This document shows positions 8,852 to 16,875 of a DNA stretch of 64,000 nt, in pieces. Made by a program: the position numbers and the translations under genes. The stretch comes from an uncultured Bacteroidales bacterium (GTDB lineage Bacteria; Bacteroidota; Bacteroidia; Bacteroidales; UBA932), in the NCBI GenBank assembly GCA_944323775.1, contig CALUTT010000023.1, positions 1 through 64,000 on the forward strand, in the 5' to 3' direction. Each line of letters starts with the position of its first letter. The stretch's first letter is position 1. Under the pieces are notes generated by a model. It saw only the letters and a list, made by a program, of their open reading frames with translations. It was not told the origin of the DNA and ran no database searches.

Positions 8852-10068
8852 AAAGATACCTTACAATATTGATACTGGCCATTGCTCTTCCTGTCTGCGC
8901 ACAGGGTCAGGGGGCATGGTGGCTGTTCCCCGGCAGCAGGCAGAGGGAACAGCACGAGCAGCAGAACAGTTACAACCAGGAAAGGAACAGTGAGACTGCA
9001 AGACCGGAAAGGCAGGACTCCGGAGATGAGACTGAAGAATATCCGTTCACTTTCGACTTCTCCGGCAGCATGGAAATTGCCATGATTCTGCCGCTCAAGG
9101 CTTCGGGCCAGAACCCCAGCGCCAATTTCCTCGAGATGTACAGCGGTGCGCTGCTTGCTCTCAGGGATCTCGGGCTTGAGGGGATGAAGATAGATTTCGA
9201 GATTCTGGATTCCTCCGAAAGCGGATTCGATCCCGGAGACCACATGTACGGGAAGGATATCATTATCGGTCCGGTGGAATACGCCTCACTCGCGCAGGCG
9301 GAACGCGAATGTTCCCGCAGCCAGGTTATCGTCTCGCCACTCGAGCCGAAGGCCGCTGAACTTGTCTCCGGAGGGCATATCGTTCAGGCACCGGTGCCAT
9401 GGACAGCCCAGACTGACGACCTGGTGGAATGGCTGCGCAGCGACTGCCAGCAGGCCGACGAAGTCATCGTGATACGCGACGTGAGCATCAAGGGCAACGG
9501 CGAGCAGAGCAAATACCTCATAGGACTCCTGCAGTCGACAGGAACAAGATACCGCGAGATATCGTCCGTAGATGAACTGCACCCCGGGAAATTCGGGAAC
9601 TACAGGATACTCATAGCATCGGACAGCGACGCTTTCATCACCAATGCAGTGAAGAACATAGGGATAGCGGCAAGCATCCACGACAACATCATACTCTACA
9701 CGACCTCCAAGGTCAGGAACTGCGTCGGCCCGAACGTAACGGACCTGTATAACGCCAACACCAGACTGACCGCCGCATACTATATCGACTATTCGTCAGA
9801 GGACGTCAGGAAGTTCATTCTCGCCTACAGAAGCCTTTTCAGAAGCGAACCTGGATCATTCGCATTCCAGGGATACGATCTCGTCAAATACTTCGCCCAG
9901 GCATACCACAGATACGGGAAAAAATGGGCTGACAGGCTTGATGATTTCGACCAGAGAGGACTTCAGTCAGACTTTGTGTTCGACCGATTCGCCGGGGACG
10001 GAAGGATCAACATGGGCGTCAGAAGAGTGATCTACGGAAAGGACCTGAGCGCGACCCTCGTCCAGTAA
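8848..10068 (+). CDS. Secreted periplasmic-binding-fold protein (type I PBP-like)
   Basis: 406 aa with a signal peptide (MKRYLTILILAIALPVCAQG). A polar linker rich in Gln, Glu and Arg (about residues 30-70) follows, then a type I periplasmic-binding-like fold: MEIAMILPLKASGQNPSANF, a GALLAL block, DIIIGPVEYASL, and RSLFRSEPGSFAFQGYDLVK near the end. In many Bacteroidota homologues this domain follows LysM repeats; none is seen here, and the polar linker takes their place. Ligand and role are unknown. It overlaps the glycosyltransferase by 4 bp, and its last 102 bp overlap recN tail to tail. Confidence 0.78.
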   Translation: MKRYLTILILAIALPVCAQGQGAWWLFPGSRQREQHEQQNSYNQERNSETARPERQDSGDETEEYPFTFDFSGSMEIAMILPLKASGQNPSANFLEMYSGALLALRDLGLEGMKIDFEILDSSESGFDPGDHMYGKDIIIGPVEYASLAQAERECSRSQVIVSPLEPKAAELVSGGHIVQAPVPWTAQTDDLVEWLRSDCQQADEVIVIRDVSIKGNGEQSKYLIGLLQSTGTRYREISSVDELHPGKFGNYRILIASDSDAFITNAVKNIGIAASIHDNIILYTTSKVRNCVGPNVTDLYNANTRLTAAYYIDYSSEDVRKFILAYRSLFRSEPGSFAFQGYDLVKYFAQAYHRYGKKWADRLDDFDQRGLQSDFVFDRFAGDGRINMGVRRVIYGKDLSATLVQ

Positions 10069-11673
10069 CGCTCTCGCGTTGGCCAGGGCGGCAGGCGTGA
10101 TCTCCGATCCGCTCAGCAGACGTGCAATCTCATGAACCCGGTCTTTACCGGTCACTTTCCTTATCCTGGAGACCGTCCGGCCGTCATCCCTCGACTCCTT
10201 GCTCACGACATAGTGGGCATCGCCCTTTGCAGCGACCTGAGGCAGGTGGGTGATAGAGAAAACCTGCATGTCATGCCCCATGGAACATATCATCCGGCCC
10301 ATCTTGTCGGCTACGCTTCCGCTCACGCCAGTGTCTATTTCATCGAAGATCATCGTAGGCATTCCGACGAACTTCGCCATCAGGGCTTTCAGGCACAACA
10401 TGATCCTGGACATCTCACCACCAGAGGCGACCTTGGTTAGATCCTGCAGTTCCCCTCCGGTAGACGAGAACACAAACCTTACGCTGTCTGAACCGCATGG
10501 CCCGGGTTCGGCAGATTCGACAAGTATACCGAAACTGGACGCATCCAGTTCCAGGAAATGAAGCGAATCCTCGACAGCTGCGGCAAGTTTCGGGGCGGCT
10601 TCACATCGGAGGGCGTGCAACTTTGAAGCAAGGTCGGAATACCGCTGCCATGAAACGGAGACTTTCTCCCTGAGACTTGCGATATCGTCATCCACGGACT
10701 CCGACTCCTTCAGTACGGAAGCGAGACTGTCCCTCTTCCGGATCAGATCGGCAATGTTGTCGCATGAATGCCTCTTCATAAGCGAATACAGCAGCGAAAG
10801 CCGCTGTTCGACCTGCTCAAGCCTGTCCGGTGACGCACTGCTTGAAGAAAGCATCGTGTCAAGTTCCGAAGAAATGTCCTCCACCTCCAGCCTGGCCGAC
10901 TCCAGCCGCGATGCAAGCTCGGCCGCAGAGGGAAGGTACTGGCTCACATGTTCCAGCTGCCTCTGCGCCTCCTTCATGGATACGGCGAGCGAATTACCCT
11001 GCCCGGAAGCGTCTTCAAGCAGTGAAAGCGCACCTGACAGGCAGGAAGCTATCTGTTCGGCATTGGCAAGGCTCCTGTGCTCCTGCTCGAGATCCTCAAG
11101 TTCCGAAGCATTCAGGTTGGCCTGTTCAAGTTGACGGAACTGAGCGAGGTTATACTCCCGGTCAGCCTCCATCTTCGCTTTTCTGTCGGACAGAGTTTCA
11201 AGGGCCGATCTCGCTGACGTGAACTCGTGGTATGCAGACCTGCATTCCGAAAGCAGAGAAGCGCAGCCTCCGAAATTGTCCAGCAGGGAAAGCTGGAATC
11301 TCCTGTCAGTCAGCAGAAGAGTCTTATGCTGTGAATGTATGTCCACAAGCCTGTCGGAGAGCCTCTGGAGCGCCGACACCTGGACAGGACAGTCATTCAC
11401 GAAACTGCGTGAACGGCCTGAGGGATATATGACCCGTCGGACGGACAGATGCCCGGCCGAACCGATATCAAACCAGGCCTCGACCACACAGCTCTGCGCC
11501 CCTTGCGAAACCACCGACGCATCTGCCTTCGCCCCGAAAAGAAGAGACAGGGCACCCAGCAGAATAGACTTTCCGGCCCCGGTCTGACCGGTAATGATAA
11601 TCAGACCCTCCGGGAACTCGATGTCCAGAGAGTCTATAAGAATATAGTTCTCGATGTGCAGGGAACGTAGCAT
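9967..11673 (-). CDS. recN: DNA repair ATPase RecN
   Basis: 568 aa SMC-like protein. It has Walker A (GQTGAGKS) near residue 31 after MLRSLHIENYILIDSLDIEF, a central coiled coil, the ABC signature region ASGGEMSRIMLCLKALMA and Walker B MIFDEIDTGVSG, then FSITHLPQVAAKGD. RecN acts early in recombinational repair of double-strand breaks. The conserved family end (EITPAALANARALL) is followed by about 30 extra residues, and these are what overlap the convergent gene ending at 10068. It starts 21 bp after rpoZ, in a trxB-bamD-rpoZ-recN unit. Confidence 0.95.
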   Translation of the reverse strand: MLRSLHIENYILIDSLDIEFPEGLIIITGQTGAGKSILLGALSLLFGAKADASVVSQGAQSCVVEAWFDIGSAGHLSVRRVIYPSGRSRSFVNDCPVQVSALQRLSDRLVDIHSQHKTLLLTDRRFQLSLLDNFGGCASLLSECRSAYHEFTSARSALETLSDRKAKMEADREYNLAQFRQLEQANLNASELEDLEQEHRSLANAEQIASCLSGALSLLEDASGQGNSLAVSMKEAQRQLEHVSQYLPSAAELASRLESARLEVEDISSELDTMLSSSSASPDRLEQVEQRLSLLYSLMKRHSCDNIADLIRKRDSLASVLKESESVDDDIASLREKVSVSWQRYSDLASKLHALRCEAAPKLAAAVEDSLHFLELDASSFGILVESAEPGPCGSDSVRFVFSSTGGELQDLTKVASGGEMSRIMLCLKALMAKFVGMPTMIFDEIDTGVSGSVADKMGRMICSMGHDMQVFSITHLPQVAAKGDAHYVVSKESRDDGRTVSRIRKVTGKDRVHEIARLLSGSEITPAALANARALLDEGRAQVLSVDHSSDAHVDPSVPGESVEHKV

Positions 11674-11694
11674 CTGCAGCCGGAGACTGAGTGA

Positions 11695-12021
11695 CTACTT
11701 CCTCTCGGCCGCATCCTCATGCGCGACCCTGTAGTACAGTTCGCCGTTCTCAAACTCGGAAATGGCGACAAGGTCGGGTTTCGGCTGGCGTTCGTAGAAC
11801 TTGGATATTTCTATCTGCTCCTTGTTTTCGAAAACCTCATCCATGGTGTCACGGTCCCCACGGAAATCCTCGAGTTTCTTGGAGAGTTCCTTTTTCTCGG
11901 CAAGCGCAATCTGGTTGGCCCTCTTGGAGAGGATCACGACAGTCTCATAGATATTGCCCGTAGGCTCTGCGAGATTCTTGACATCCCGCGTGATAGTGTT
12001 TGTAGGTATCTTCTTTTCCAT
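11695..12021 (-). CDS. rpoZ: RNA polymerase omega subunit, Bacteroidota type
   Basis: 108 aa. The sequence resembles the RpoZ/Rpb6-like protein that Bacteroidota carry between bamD and recN or dfp-type genes: TITRDVKNLAEPTGNIYETV, then VVILSKRANQIALAEKKEL, the helix with the conserved R-x-N/Q segment, and an acidic and basic tail. Omega helps assemble and stabilise the beta' subunit of RNA polymerase. It is 42 bp downstream of bamD and 21 bp upstream of recN on the same strand. The family is divergent, so the call rests on length, the RANQIA segment and context. Confidence 0.83.
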   Translation of the reverse strand: MEKKIPTNTITRDVKNLAEPTGNIYETVVILSKRANQIALAEKKELSKKLEDFRGDRDTMDEVFENKEQIEISKFYERQPKPDLVAISEFENGELYYRVAHEDAAERK

Positions 12022-12063
12022 ACTATGGATACGGACAGTGGATGTCCGGAAGTTTCAGAAGTT

Positions 12064-12861
12064 TCAAATTAATTCCCTTACCTTCTCGTAGAGGTTGTCA
12101 AGTTCCCTGCGGTAATGCGATTCGGGATATTCACCGATAAAGTTCAGGTAGTCGTCCACGAAGGTGAGGTATCTCTCCTTCTGCTTTGACGGCACGCTGT
12201 TGAAGGCATATTTGTAAGACGACATTGCAGAATAGTACAGTATGTCCTCCCGGTAGATGTTGTCGGCATCATCTCTGAGGATATTCTTGAATGCAACTCT
12301 TGAAGCCTTGTAATCCTCCATCTTGTAGTACAGACGGGCATTCTCGTAAGCCTTCTTGTCAAGTCTCTCACCCAGATCCTCAAGCATGTGACGGCATATC
12401 TCGATGTTCGCACCGTCAGGGTTGTCGATCATGTAGGCGCTGATCGCGTTCATTGCAGCATAGGTCGGAGTCTGGTCAAGCTCGTAGCGGAGAGTCGCCC
12501 TGTACATGCAGTCTATCCTGAGGAAGGAGGCGCTTTCCATGAAAGGGCTGTACGGATAAGTGTTGACGAACTTGTCGAAATTGACCTCTGCCGTATAATA
12601 GTCCCCGGCAGAATAATTGCTCAGCCCCCAGTAGTACTGGATGGTGTCGGCCCTGTCAGTATTGCCCGCAAGGACGGAAAGGGACTCGAACAGCCCTGCA
12701 GCCTTCGTATACTTGCCTTCGTTGAAATAATCGAACGCGGCGTTGTACTTGACATCAACGTCGTTGCTGGCAAGAATCAGGTCATACTGCGTCTTGCAGG
12801 CGCCAAGCCCCGCAAGCAGCAGGACGGACATCAGAAGGAGAATCGGAGTCTTGAATTTCAT
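12064..12861 (-). CDS. bamD: BamD, outer-membrane assembly lipoprotein
   Basis: 265 aa. The signal peptide ends in a lipobox (LLAGLGAC). TPR-like repeats follow, including YFNEGKYTKAAGLFESL, YYWGLSNYSAGDYYTAEVNF and YPYSPFMESASFLRIDCMY, which match the BamD/ComL pattern. BamD is the essential lipoprotein partner of BamA (2020-4596) in the BAM complex. Its start overlaps the trxB stop by 4 bp, so it is coupled to trxB; rpoZ follows 42 bp downstream. Confidence 0.92.
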   Translation of the reverse strand: MKFKTPILLLMSVLLLAGLGACKTQYDLILASNDVDVKYNAAFDYFNEGKYTKAAGLFESLSVLAGNTDRADTIQYYWGLSNYSAGDYYTAEVNFDKFVNTYPYSPFMESASFLRIDCMYRATLRYELDQTPTYAAMNAISAYMIDNPDGANIEICRHMLEDLGERLDKKAYENARLYYKMEDYKASRVAFKNILRDDADNIYREDILYYSAMSSYKYAFNSVPSKQKERYLTFVDDYLNFIGEYPESHYRRELDNLYEKVRELI

Positions 12862-13778
12862 TTCTTCAAATATTTTTCGGCATCAAGGGCAGCCATGCAT
12901 CCTGAAGCGGCTGCAGTTATTGCCTGCCTGTAATGAGGGTCCCTCACATCTCCGGCAGCGAACACCCCTTCAACGTTGGTCTTTGCCCCAGTGCTATCGG
13001 TAACAATGTATCCGTTGCCGTCGGTCCTGACCCACTTCGAGAAAATTCCGGACTGAGGGTCATGTCCGATTGCAAGGAAGAAGCCGTCGATGCTGATATC
13101 AAAAACCTCGCCATCTTTCCTGCGGAGCCTGGCACCGGTCACACCAGTTGCGTCTCCCAGCACCTCCTCGGTGTTGCAGTTCCACAGAATCTCTATGTTC
13201 GGAGTAGTCATGACCTTGCGCTGCATTGCCTCCGAGGCGCGCAGGACATCTCTGCGCACTATCATGTATACCTTTGAACACAAACCTGCAAGGTAGGTAG
13301 CCTCCTCGCAGGCGGTATCGCCTCCTCCGACTACTGCAGTGACCTTTCCGCGATAGAAGAATCCGTCACAGGTAGCGCATGCGGAGACACCCATCCCGCG
13401 GAACTTCTGCTCCGACTCAAGACCGAGATACCGCGCGGAAGCCCCTGTGGCGATAATCACGGACAGCGCCTCAAGCCAGGTCTCGGAGTCTATTTCAACC
13501 TTGAGCGGGCGGACACCGAAATCCACGGCCGTCACCACTCCCCTCCTGATGTCGGCCCCAAGCCCAACGGCCTGCGCACGCATGTCAGCCATCAGCTTGT
13601 TGGCATCGACACCGCCGGGGAATCCCGGATAGTTCTCGATGACAGTAGTGGATGTAAGCTGGCCCCCTGGCTCGTTGCCTTCGTACAGCACCGGCTCAAG
13701 ACCCGCTCTGGAGGCATATATTGCGGCAGTGTAACCGGCAGGGCCTCCTCCTATTATCAGGCATTTTATCTGTTCCAT
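12858..13778 (-). CDS. trxB: Thioredoxin-disulfide reductase
   Basis: 306 aa from the ATG at 13778; a GTG one codon upstream is also in frame. It has the FAD-binding GGGPAGYTAAIYASRAG, the redox-active CATC (ACATCDGFFYRG) and the NADPH-binding VVGGGDTACEEA. The end, VFAAGDVRDPHYRQAITAAA, contacts FAD. The enzyme reduces thioredoxin with NADPH in the cytoplasm. It is the first gene of the trxB-bamD-rpoZ-recN run and is divergent from the Fur-family gene. Confidence 0.97.
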   Translation of the reverse strand: MEQIKCLIIGGGPAGYTAAIYASRAGLEPVLYEGNEPGGQLTSTTVIENYPGFPGGVDANKLMADMRAQAVGLGADIRRGVVTAVDFGVRPLKVEIDSETWLEALSVIIATGASARYLGLESEQKFRGMGVSACATCDGFFYRGKVTAVVGGGDTACEEATYLAGLCSKVYMIVRRDVLRASEAMQRKVMTTPNIEILWNCNTEEVLGDATGVTGARLRRKDGEVFDISIDGFFLAIGHDPQSGIFSKWVRTDGNGYIVTDSTGAKTNVEGVFAAGDVRDPHYRQAITAAASGCMAALDAEKYLKK

Positions 13779-13791
13779 CACATCATTGTTT

Positions 13792-13822
13792 CAAATTTAC
13801 AAATTTAGTCAATTATTCTCAA
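13792..13822 (-). promoter_or_regulatory. Predicted promoter for trxB
   Basis: Two TAAATTTG boxes stand back to back on the minus strand (13799-13792 and 13807-13800). The nearer one has a TTG (13822-13820) at a 20-bp spacing. The distance to the trxB ATG is 13 nt. The second box may be chance or an alternative start site. Confidence 0.6.
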
Positions 13823-13849
13823 TATCCTAAAACGTCGGCCGCAAGTCAT

Positions 13850-13880
13850 TTTGAGATTTTCAAACTTATATTTATTTTTG
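13850..13880 (+). promoter_or_regulatory. Predicted promoter for the Fur-family gene
   Basis: TTTG at 13850-13853, a 19-bp spacer and TATTTTTG at 13873-13880. The frame is open upstream to an ATG at 13851, but this promoter would start transcription after that codon, which favours the ATG at 13899. Confidence 0.65.
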
Positions 13881-13898
13881 GGGCGCAAACCCGGAAAA

Positions 13899-14366
13899 AT
13901 GAACAGAAGGAAGAAATCGATTACTGACATGGAGGCTCTGAAGGCCTTTCTCAGGAGCCAGAAGCTCAAGGCTACTCCGCAGAGACTCATGGTTCACGAG
14001 GCCATGATGGAACTCGGACACGCGAGCGCCGACATGGTAGCCGACTATATAAGCGGGAACTGCAATACGAAAATAACGATAGCCTCAGTATACAATGTAC
14101 TGTCCATGATGGCGGACCTGAAGATATACAGCAGGAGGATGAGCGGCAACAACAAGATGTACTTCGACGTCAACTCGTTCAAGCATATCCACATATACGA
14201 CACCACAAGCAATTCCTACAAGGACCTTATCGATGACGAACTGCTCGAGATGGTCGAGCAGAGACTCCAGGGCAGGCAGCCAAAGGGATACAAACTCGAA
14301 AGCATAGACATCCAGCTGATATGCCGTCCGGCCCGGAAAACACGCAAGAAAAAGGCCGCCCTATAG
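13899..14366 (+). CDS. Fur-family transcriptional regulator with degenerate metal site
   Basis: 155 aa. The winged-helix part is clear: KLKATPQRLMVHEAMMELGH, then KITIASVYNVLSMMADLKI, equivalent to the Fur recognition region. The dimerisation domain keeps FKHIHIYDTTSNSYKDLID where metal-sensing Fur/PerR/Zur proteins have a His-rich segment followed by CxxC. Both Cys of that CxxC are absent, as is a C-terminal CxxC; only two Cys occur in the whole protein. It is a DNA-binding regulator whose effector cannot be assigned as Fe, Zn or Mn. It ends tail to tail with rpoN, sharing the CTATAG stop palindrome. Confidence 0.85.
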   Translation: MNRRKKSITDMEALKAFLRSQKLKATPQRLMVHEAMMELGHASADMVADYISGNCNTKITIASVYNVLSMMADLKIYSRRMSGNNKMYFDVNSFKHIHIYDTTSNSYKDLIDDELLEMVEQRLQGRQPKGYKLESIDIQLICRPARKTRKKKAAL

Positions 14367-15764
14367 TTCCTTGCGCCACCTGGCCAAAGGAATGCCAAGC
14401 TGGCCGCGATACTTTGCAATCGTTCTTCTGGCGACTTTGTAGCCGTGCTTTTCCATTTCCAGAACCAGCTGTTCATCGGTAAGCGGTTTCTTCTTGTCTT
14501 CAGCGGCCACGCATTCCAGAAGCACCTTCTTGAGTTCCCGCGTCGAGACCTCCTCCCCTTCCTTGTTCTCCATGCCCTCGGAAAAGAAATACTTCAGGGG
14601 ATAAATTCCGAAATATGTCTCGATATACTTGCTGTTAACTACCCTGGAAATGGTCGAGATGTCAAATCCCGTCCTCTCTGCGATGTCTTTCAGCACCATG
14701 GGCTTGAGCTTCGTCTCGTCGCCGGTCGCGAAGAAATCGTACTGATACTTGAGTATCGCATCCATGGTACGGTTCAGCGTATTCTGCCTTTGCTTGAGGG
14801 CCTCGACAAACCATTTGGCCGAATCAAGCTTCTGCTTGACGAAAGTCGCAGCCTCCTTCTGCTCCCTTTCCGAAGATCCCTTGGCCGACATCAGCATGTC
14901 CGCATATTTCTTGTTTACCCTGAGTTCAGGGACAGAGAAGCGCGGCATCGAGAAAGAGAGTTCCCCGTCATGGTCTTCAAGCACGAAATCCGGGACAATC
15001 TGCTGAACATGGTCGTCATATCCTCCGGATATGTCACCACCAGGAGAAGGATTGAGCTTGAGTATTCTTGACATGGCCCTCTTGAGCTGGTCCTCAGTAA
15101 GACCGGTCTTGGACATTATCTTCTGGAAATGCTTGTTGGTAAAGTCCTGGAAACAGTCCTGGAGGATACGCTCGGCATTCACGACATCCTCGCTCTGACG
15201 GCAGTTCCGGAGCTGTATCAGAAGACATTCGCGCAAATCCCTCGCACCGACTCCCGCAGGCTCGAAATCCTGTATGACAGCCAGCATCCTGAGGACCTCG
15301 TCCTCAGTCGTCTGAATGCCGGCCCTGAAGGCCAGATCGTCGACAATCGACTCCACGTCGCGCCGCAGGTAGCCGTCAGAATCCAGGGATCCGATGATGA
15401 ACGCCGCAATGTCATGCTCCTGCTGGGTCAGATTCCGGCAGCCCAGCTGGTCCATAAGACTCTGGTTGAAACTGGTCTTTACCGAAAAGGTATTGTACTC
15501 GGGCCGGGGGTCCTTGCCCCAGTTGTTGACACGCGTCCTGTATGACGGGATATAGTCATCTTCCTTGATTTCATCCAGCGAGACATCTCCCGTATCCTGG
15601 CCGTTTTCAGAATCATGCACATCCTCCAGCACCGGATTCTCCTCGATCTCGGAACGTATCTTCTGCTCAAGATCCTGAATAGGCAGTTCGATAAGCTTGA
15701 TTGTCTGGATCTGCAGAGGAGAGAGCTTCTGCGTCTGCTTTATTTCAAGTCCCTGCTTTATCAT
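14361..15764 (-). CDS. rpoN: RNA polymerase sigma-54 factor (RpoN)
   Basis: 467 aa from the ATG at 15764, which overlaps the preceding stop as ATGA; the frame is open 7 codons earlier but coupling supports this start. Region I (MIKQGLEIKQTQKLSPLQIQ and IKLIELPIQDLEQKI) binds core polymerase and responds to activators. The core-binding domain, the HTH and the C-terminal RpoN box (ARRTIAKYRGQLGIP) are all present. It directs transcription from -24/-12 promoters with enhancer-binding ATPases; no such activator is in the window. It is the last gene of a lipoprotein-SPOR-rpoN run. Confidence 0.96.
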   Translation of the reverse strand: MIKQGLEIKQTQKLSPLQIQTIKLIELPIQDLEQKIRSEIEENPVLEDVHDSENGQDTGDVSLDEIKEDDYIPSYRTRVNNWGKDPRPEYNTFSVKTSFNQSLMDQLGCRNLTQQEHDIAAFIIGSLDSDGYLRRDVESIVDDLAFRAGIQTTEDEVLRMLAVIQDFEPAGVGARDLRECLLIQLRNCRQSEDVVNAERILQDCFQDFTNKHFQKIMSKTGLTEDQLKRAMSRILKLNPSPGGDISGGYDDHVQQIVPDFVLEDHDGELSFSMPRFSVPELRVNKKYADMLMSAKGSSEREQKEAATFVKQKLDSAKWFVEALKQRQNTLNRTMDAILKYQYDFFATGDETKLKPMVLKDIAERTGFDISTISRVVNSKYIETYFGIYPLKYFFSEGMENKEGEEVSTRELKKVLLECVAAEDKKKPLTDEQLVLEMEKHGYKVARRTIAKYRGQLGIPLARWRKEL

Positions 15765-16357
15765 TTTCCGTCCTCCGAAAACCAAGTATCGTCTCCTGAC
15801 TGCGGATACAGTTCTTCCAAACTCCTGGTATCGGCATCACCGATGCTGGGATACTTGAACTTCTCCCTCACAATGAATGCGTCAGGGTAATAGTCCTTGA
15901 TCTCGGCAAGGAGCTTTTCGGCCTCCACCCTGTTGCGGAAATTCCCGACAGTAACCTTGAAATTCGGGGCCGAATAAGTCCTGTAGACGGAGATGAAAGG
16001 ATACATCTCATTGAACTTGCGCAGCACTTCCAGAGAAGCCTCACGGGCATTGCGGCGGTTGTCTATGAATATCCTGATGCGGAAACCGCTTGACATCTGC
16101 GGATCGTCGGACTGTATCTTTTTTGCAAGAGCAGACCTGATTGCCGGTTTCTGCCTGACAACCACCGACTCCGGTATTGCCGAAAATATGTCCTTGCCGT
16201 AAAGCGTCGAGTCTATCTGCTGTTCGATTCCGGCCGAGGACACCTCCTCGATACCGGCTACCGCAGATCCGGATGATGCACTCTCCTGAGCTCCGAGAAC
16301 GGTAGCGGCGAACAGAAAGCAAAAGCACAAGGCAATATGAAAAATATATTGTTTCAT
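15761..16357 (-). CDS. Secreted SPOR-domain protein
   Basis: 198 aa with a signal peptide (MKQYIFHIALCFCFLFAATV). A low-complexity Ser/Ala/Glu section is followed by a C-terminal SPOR-like repeat: FRIRIFIDNRRNAREASLEV, then PNFKVTVGNFRNRVEAEKLL and DAFIVREKFKYP. SPOR domains bind peptidoglycan stripped of stem peptides, often at division sites. The gene is coupled by 4-bp overlaps both to the lipoprotein gene upstream and to rpoN downstream, so the three form one unit. Confidence 0.85.
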   Translation of the reverse strand: MKQYIFHIALCFCFLFAATVLGAQESASSGSAVAGIEEVSSAGIEQQIDSTLYGKDIFSAIPESVVVRQKPAIRSALAKKIQSDDPQMSSGFRIRIFIDNRRNAREASLEVLRKFNEMYPFISVYRTYSAPNFKVTVGNFRNRVEAEKLLAEIKDYYPDAFIVREKFKYPSIGDADTRSLEELYPQSGDDTWFSEDGK

Positions 16358-16833
16358 TCCGATACTGTTAAGTCTTCCAGGACATCCGTCAAAGGGATGT
16401 CATTCAATTCAATTACCTTGCCAGGACCGCCACGCAAAGACACCCTGGCATTTCCAGACGCAGTGATACGCGACAGGTCCGTGTCCCCCTTCAGCAGGCC
16501 CAGCAGCCTGAAAGGGTTGAATCCGTCGGCAAGCGTCCCCTTCAACGGGAGCAAATATGTCGAGTCGGAATGTCCGTCGACGACCAGATGGTCGGAATCG
16601 AGGAAAAGCATGTCTGATCCGTCATATCTGACGACGGCATGCATGTCCGAGATCTCGAACGGCATTGCGGGGTTATGTATTCCGACTTCGACGAGCAGGG
16701 AAAGCCCCGTCGTCCCCATTGGAGCGACGGACACGAGCCTTACCGATGTCACCTCAATCTCCCGGATCCGTCCCGCACAGGACGAAAGCAGCAGCACGGC
16801 GACAAGTGCAAGAATGAACCTGAGCCTTTCCAT
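16354..16833 (-). CDS. Lipoprotein with LEA14-like beta-sandwich domain
   Basis: 159 aa from the ATG at 16833; the longer frame runs back through the promoter and into miaB. The signal peptide ends in a lipobox (LLLSSC). The mature part (VRLVSVAPMGTTGLSLLVEV, then GIHNPAMPFEISDMHAVVRY and STYLLPLKGTL) has the pattern of LEA14/WHy domains, where an N-P pair follows a beta strand. Function is not known; such lipoproteins are common in Bacteroidota. It opens the operon that continues with the SPOR protein and rpoN, and is divergent from miaB, with 42 bp between starts. Confidence 0.72.
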   Translation of the reverse strand: MERLRFILALVAVLLLSSCAGRIREIEVTSVRLVSVAPMGTTGLSLLVEVGIHNPAMPFEISDMHAVVRYDGSDMLFLDSDHLVVDGHSDSTYLLPLKGTLADGFNPFRLLGLLKGDTDLSRITASGNARVSLRGGPGKVIELNDIPLTDVLEDLTVSE

Positions 16834-16840
16834 ACTTTCA

Positions 16841-16867
16841 CAAAGATAAGAAAAATCTATATCTTTG
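16841..16867. promoter_or_regulatory. Divergent pair of -7 boxes, lipoprotein operon and miaB
   Basis: The 42-bp gap between the two start codons holds TATCTTTG twice: on the minus strand at 16848-16841, 7 nt from the lipoprotein ATG, and on the plus strand at 16860-16867, 8 nt from the miaB ATG. Each fits TAnnTTTG. A partial -33 (TTTC, 16836-16839) stands 20 bp from the miaB box. Leaders would be very short on both sides. Confidence 0.6.
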
Positions 16868-16875
16868 TCCCACGA

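Noticed and set aside
16639..16875. Upstream extension of miaB
   Set aside because: It is antisense to the lipoprotein gene and lies before the predicted miaB promoter; the family starts at MKKVYIETYGCQMN.
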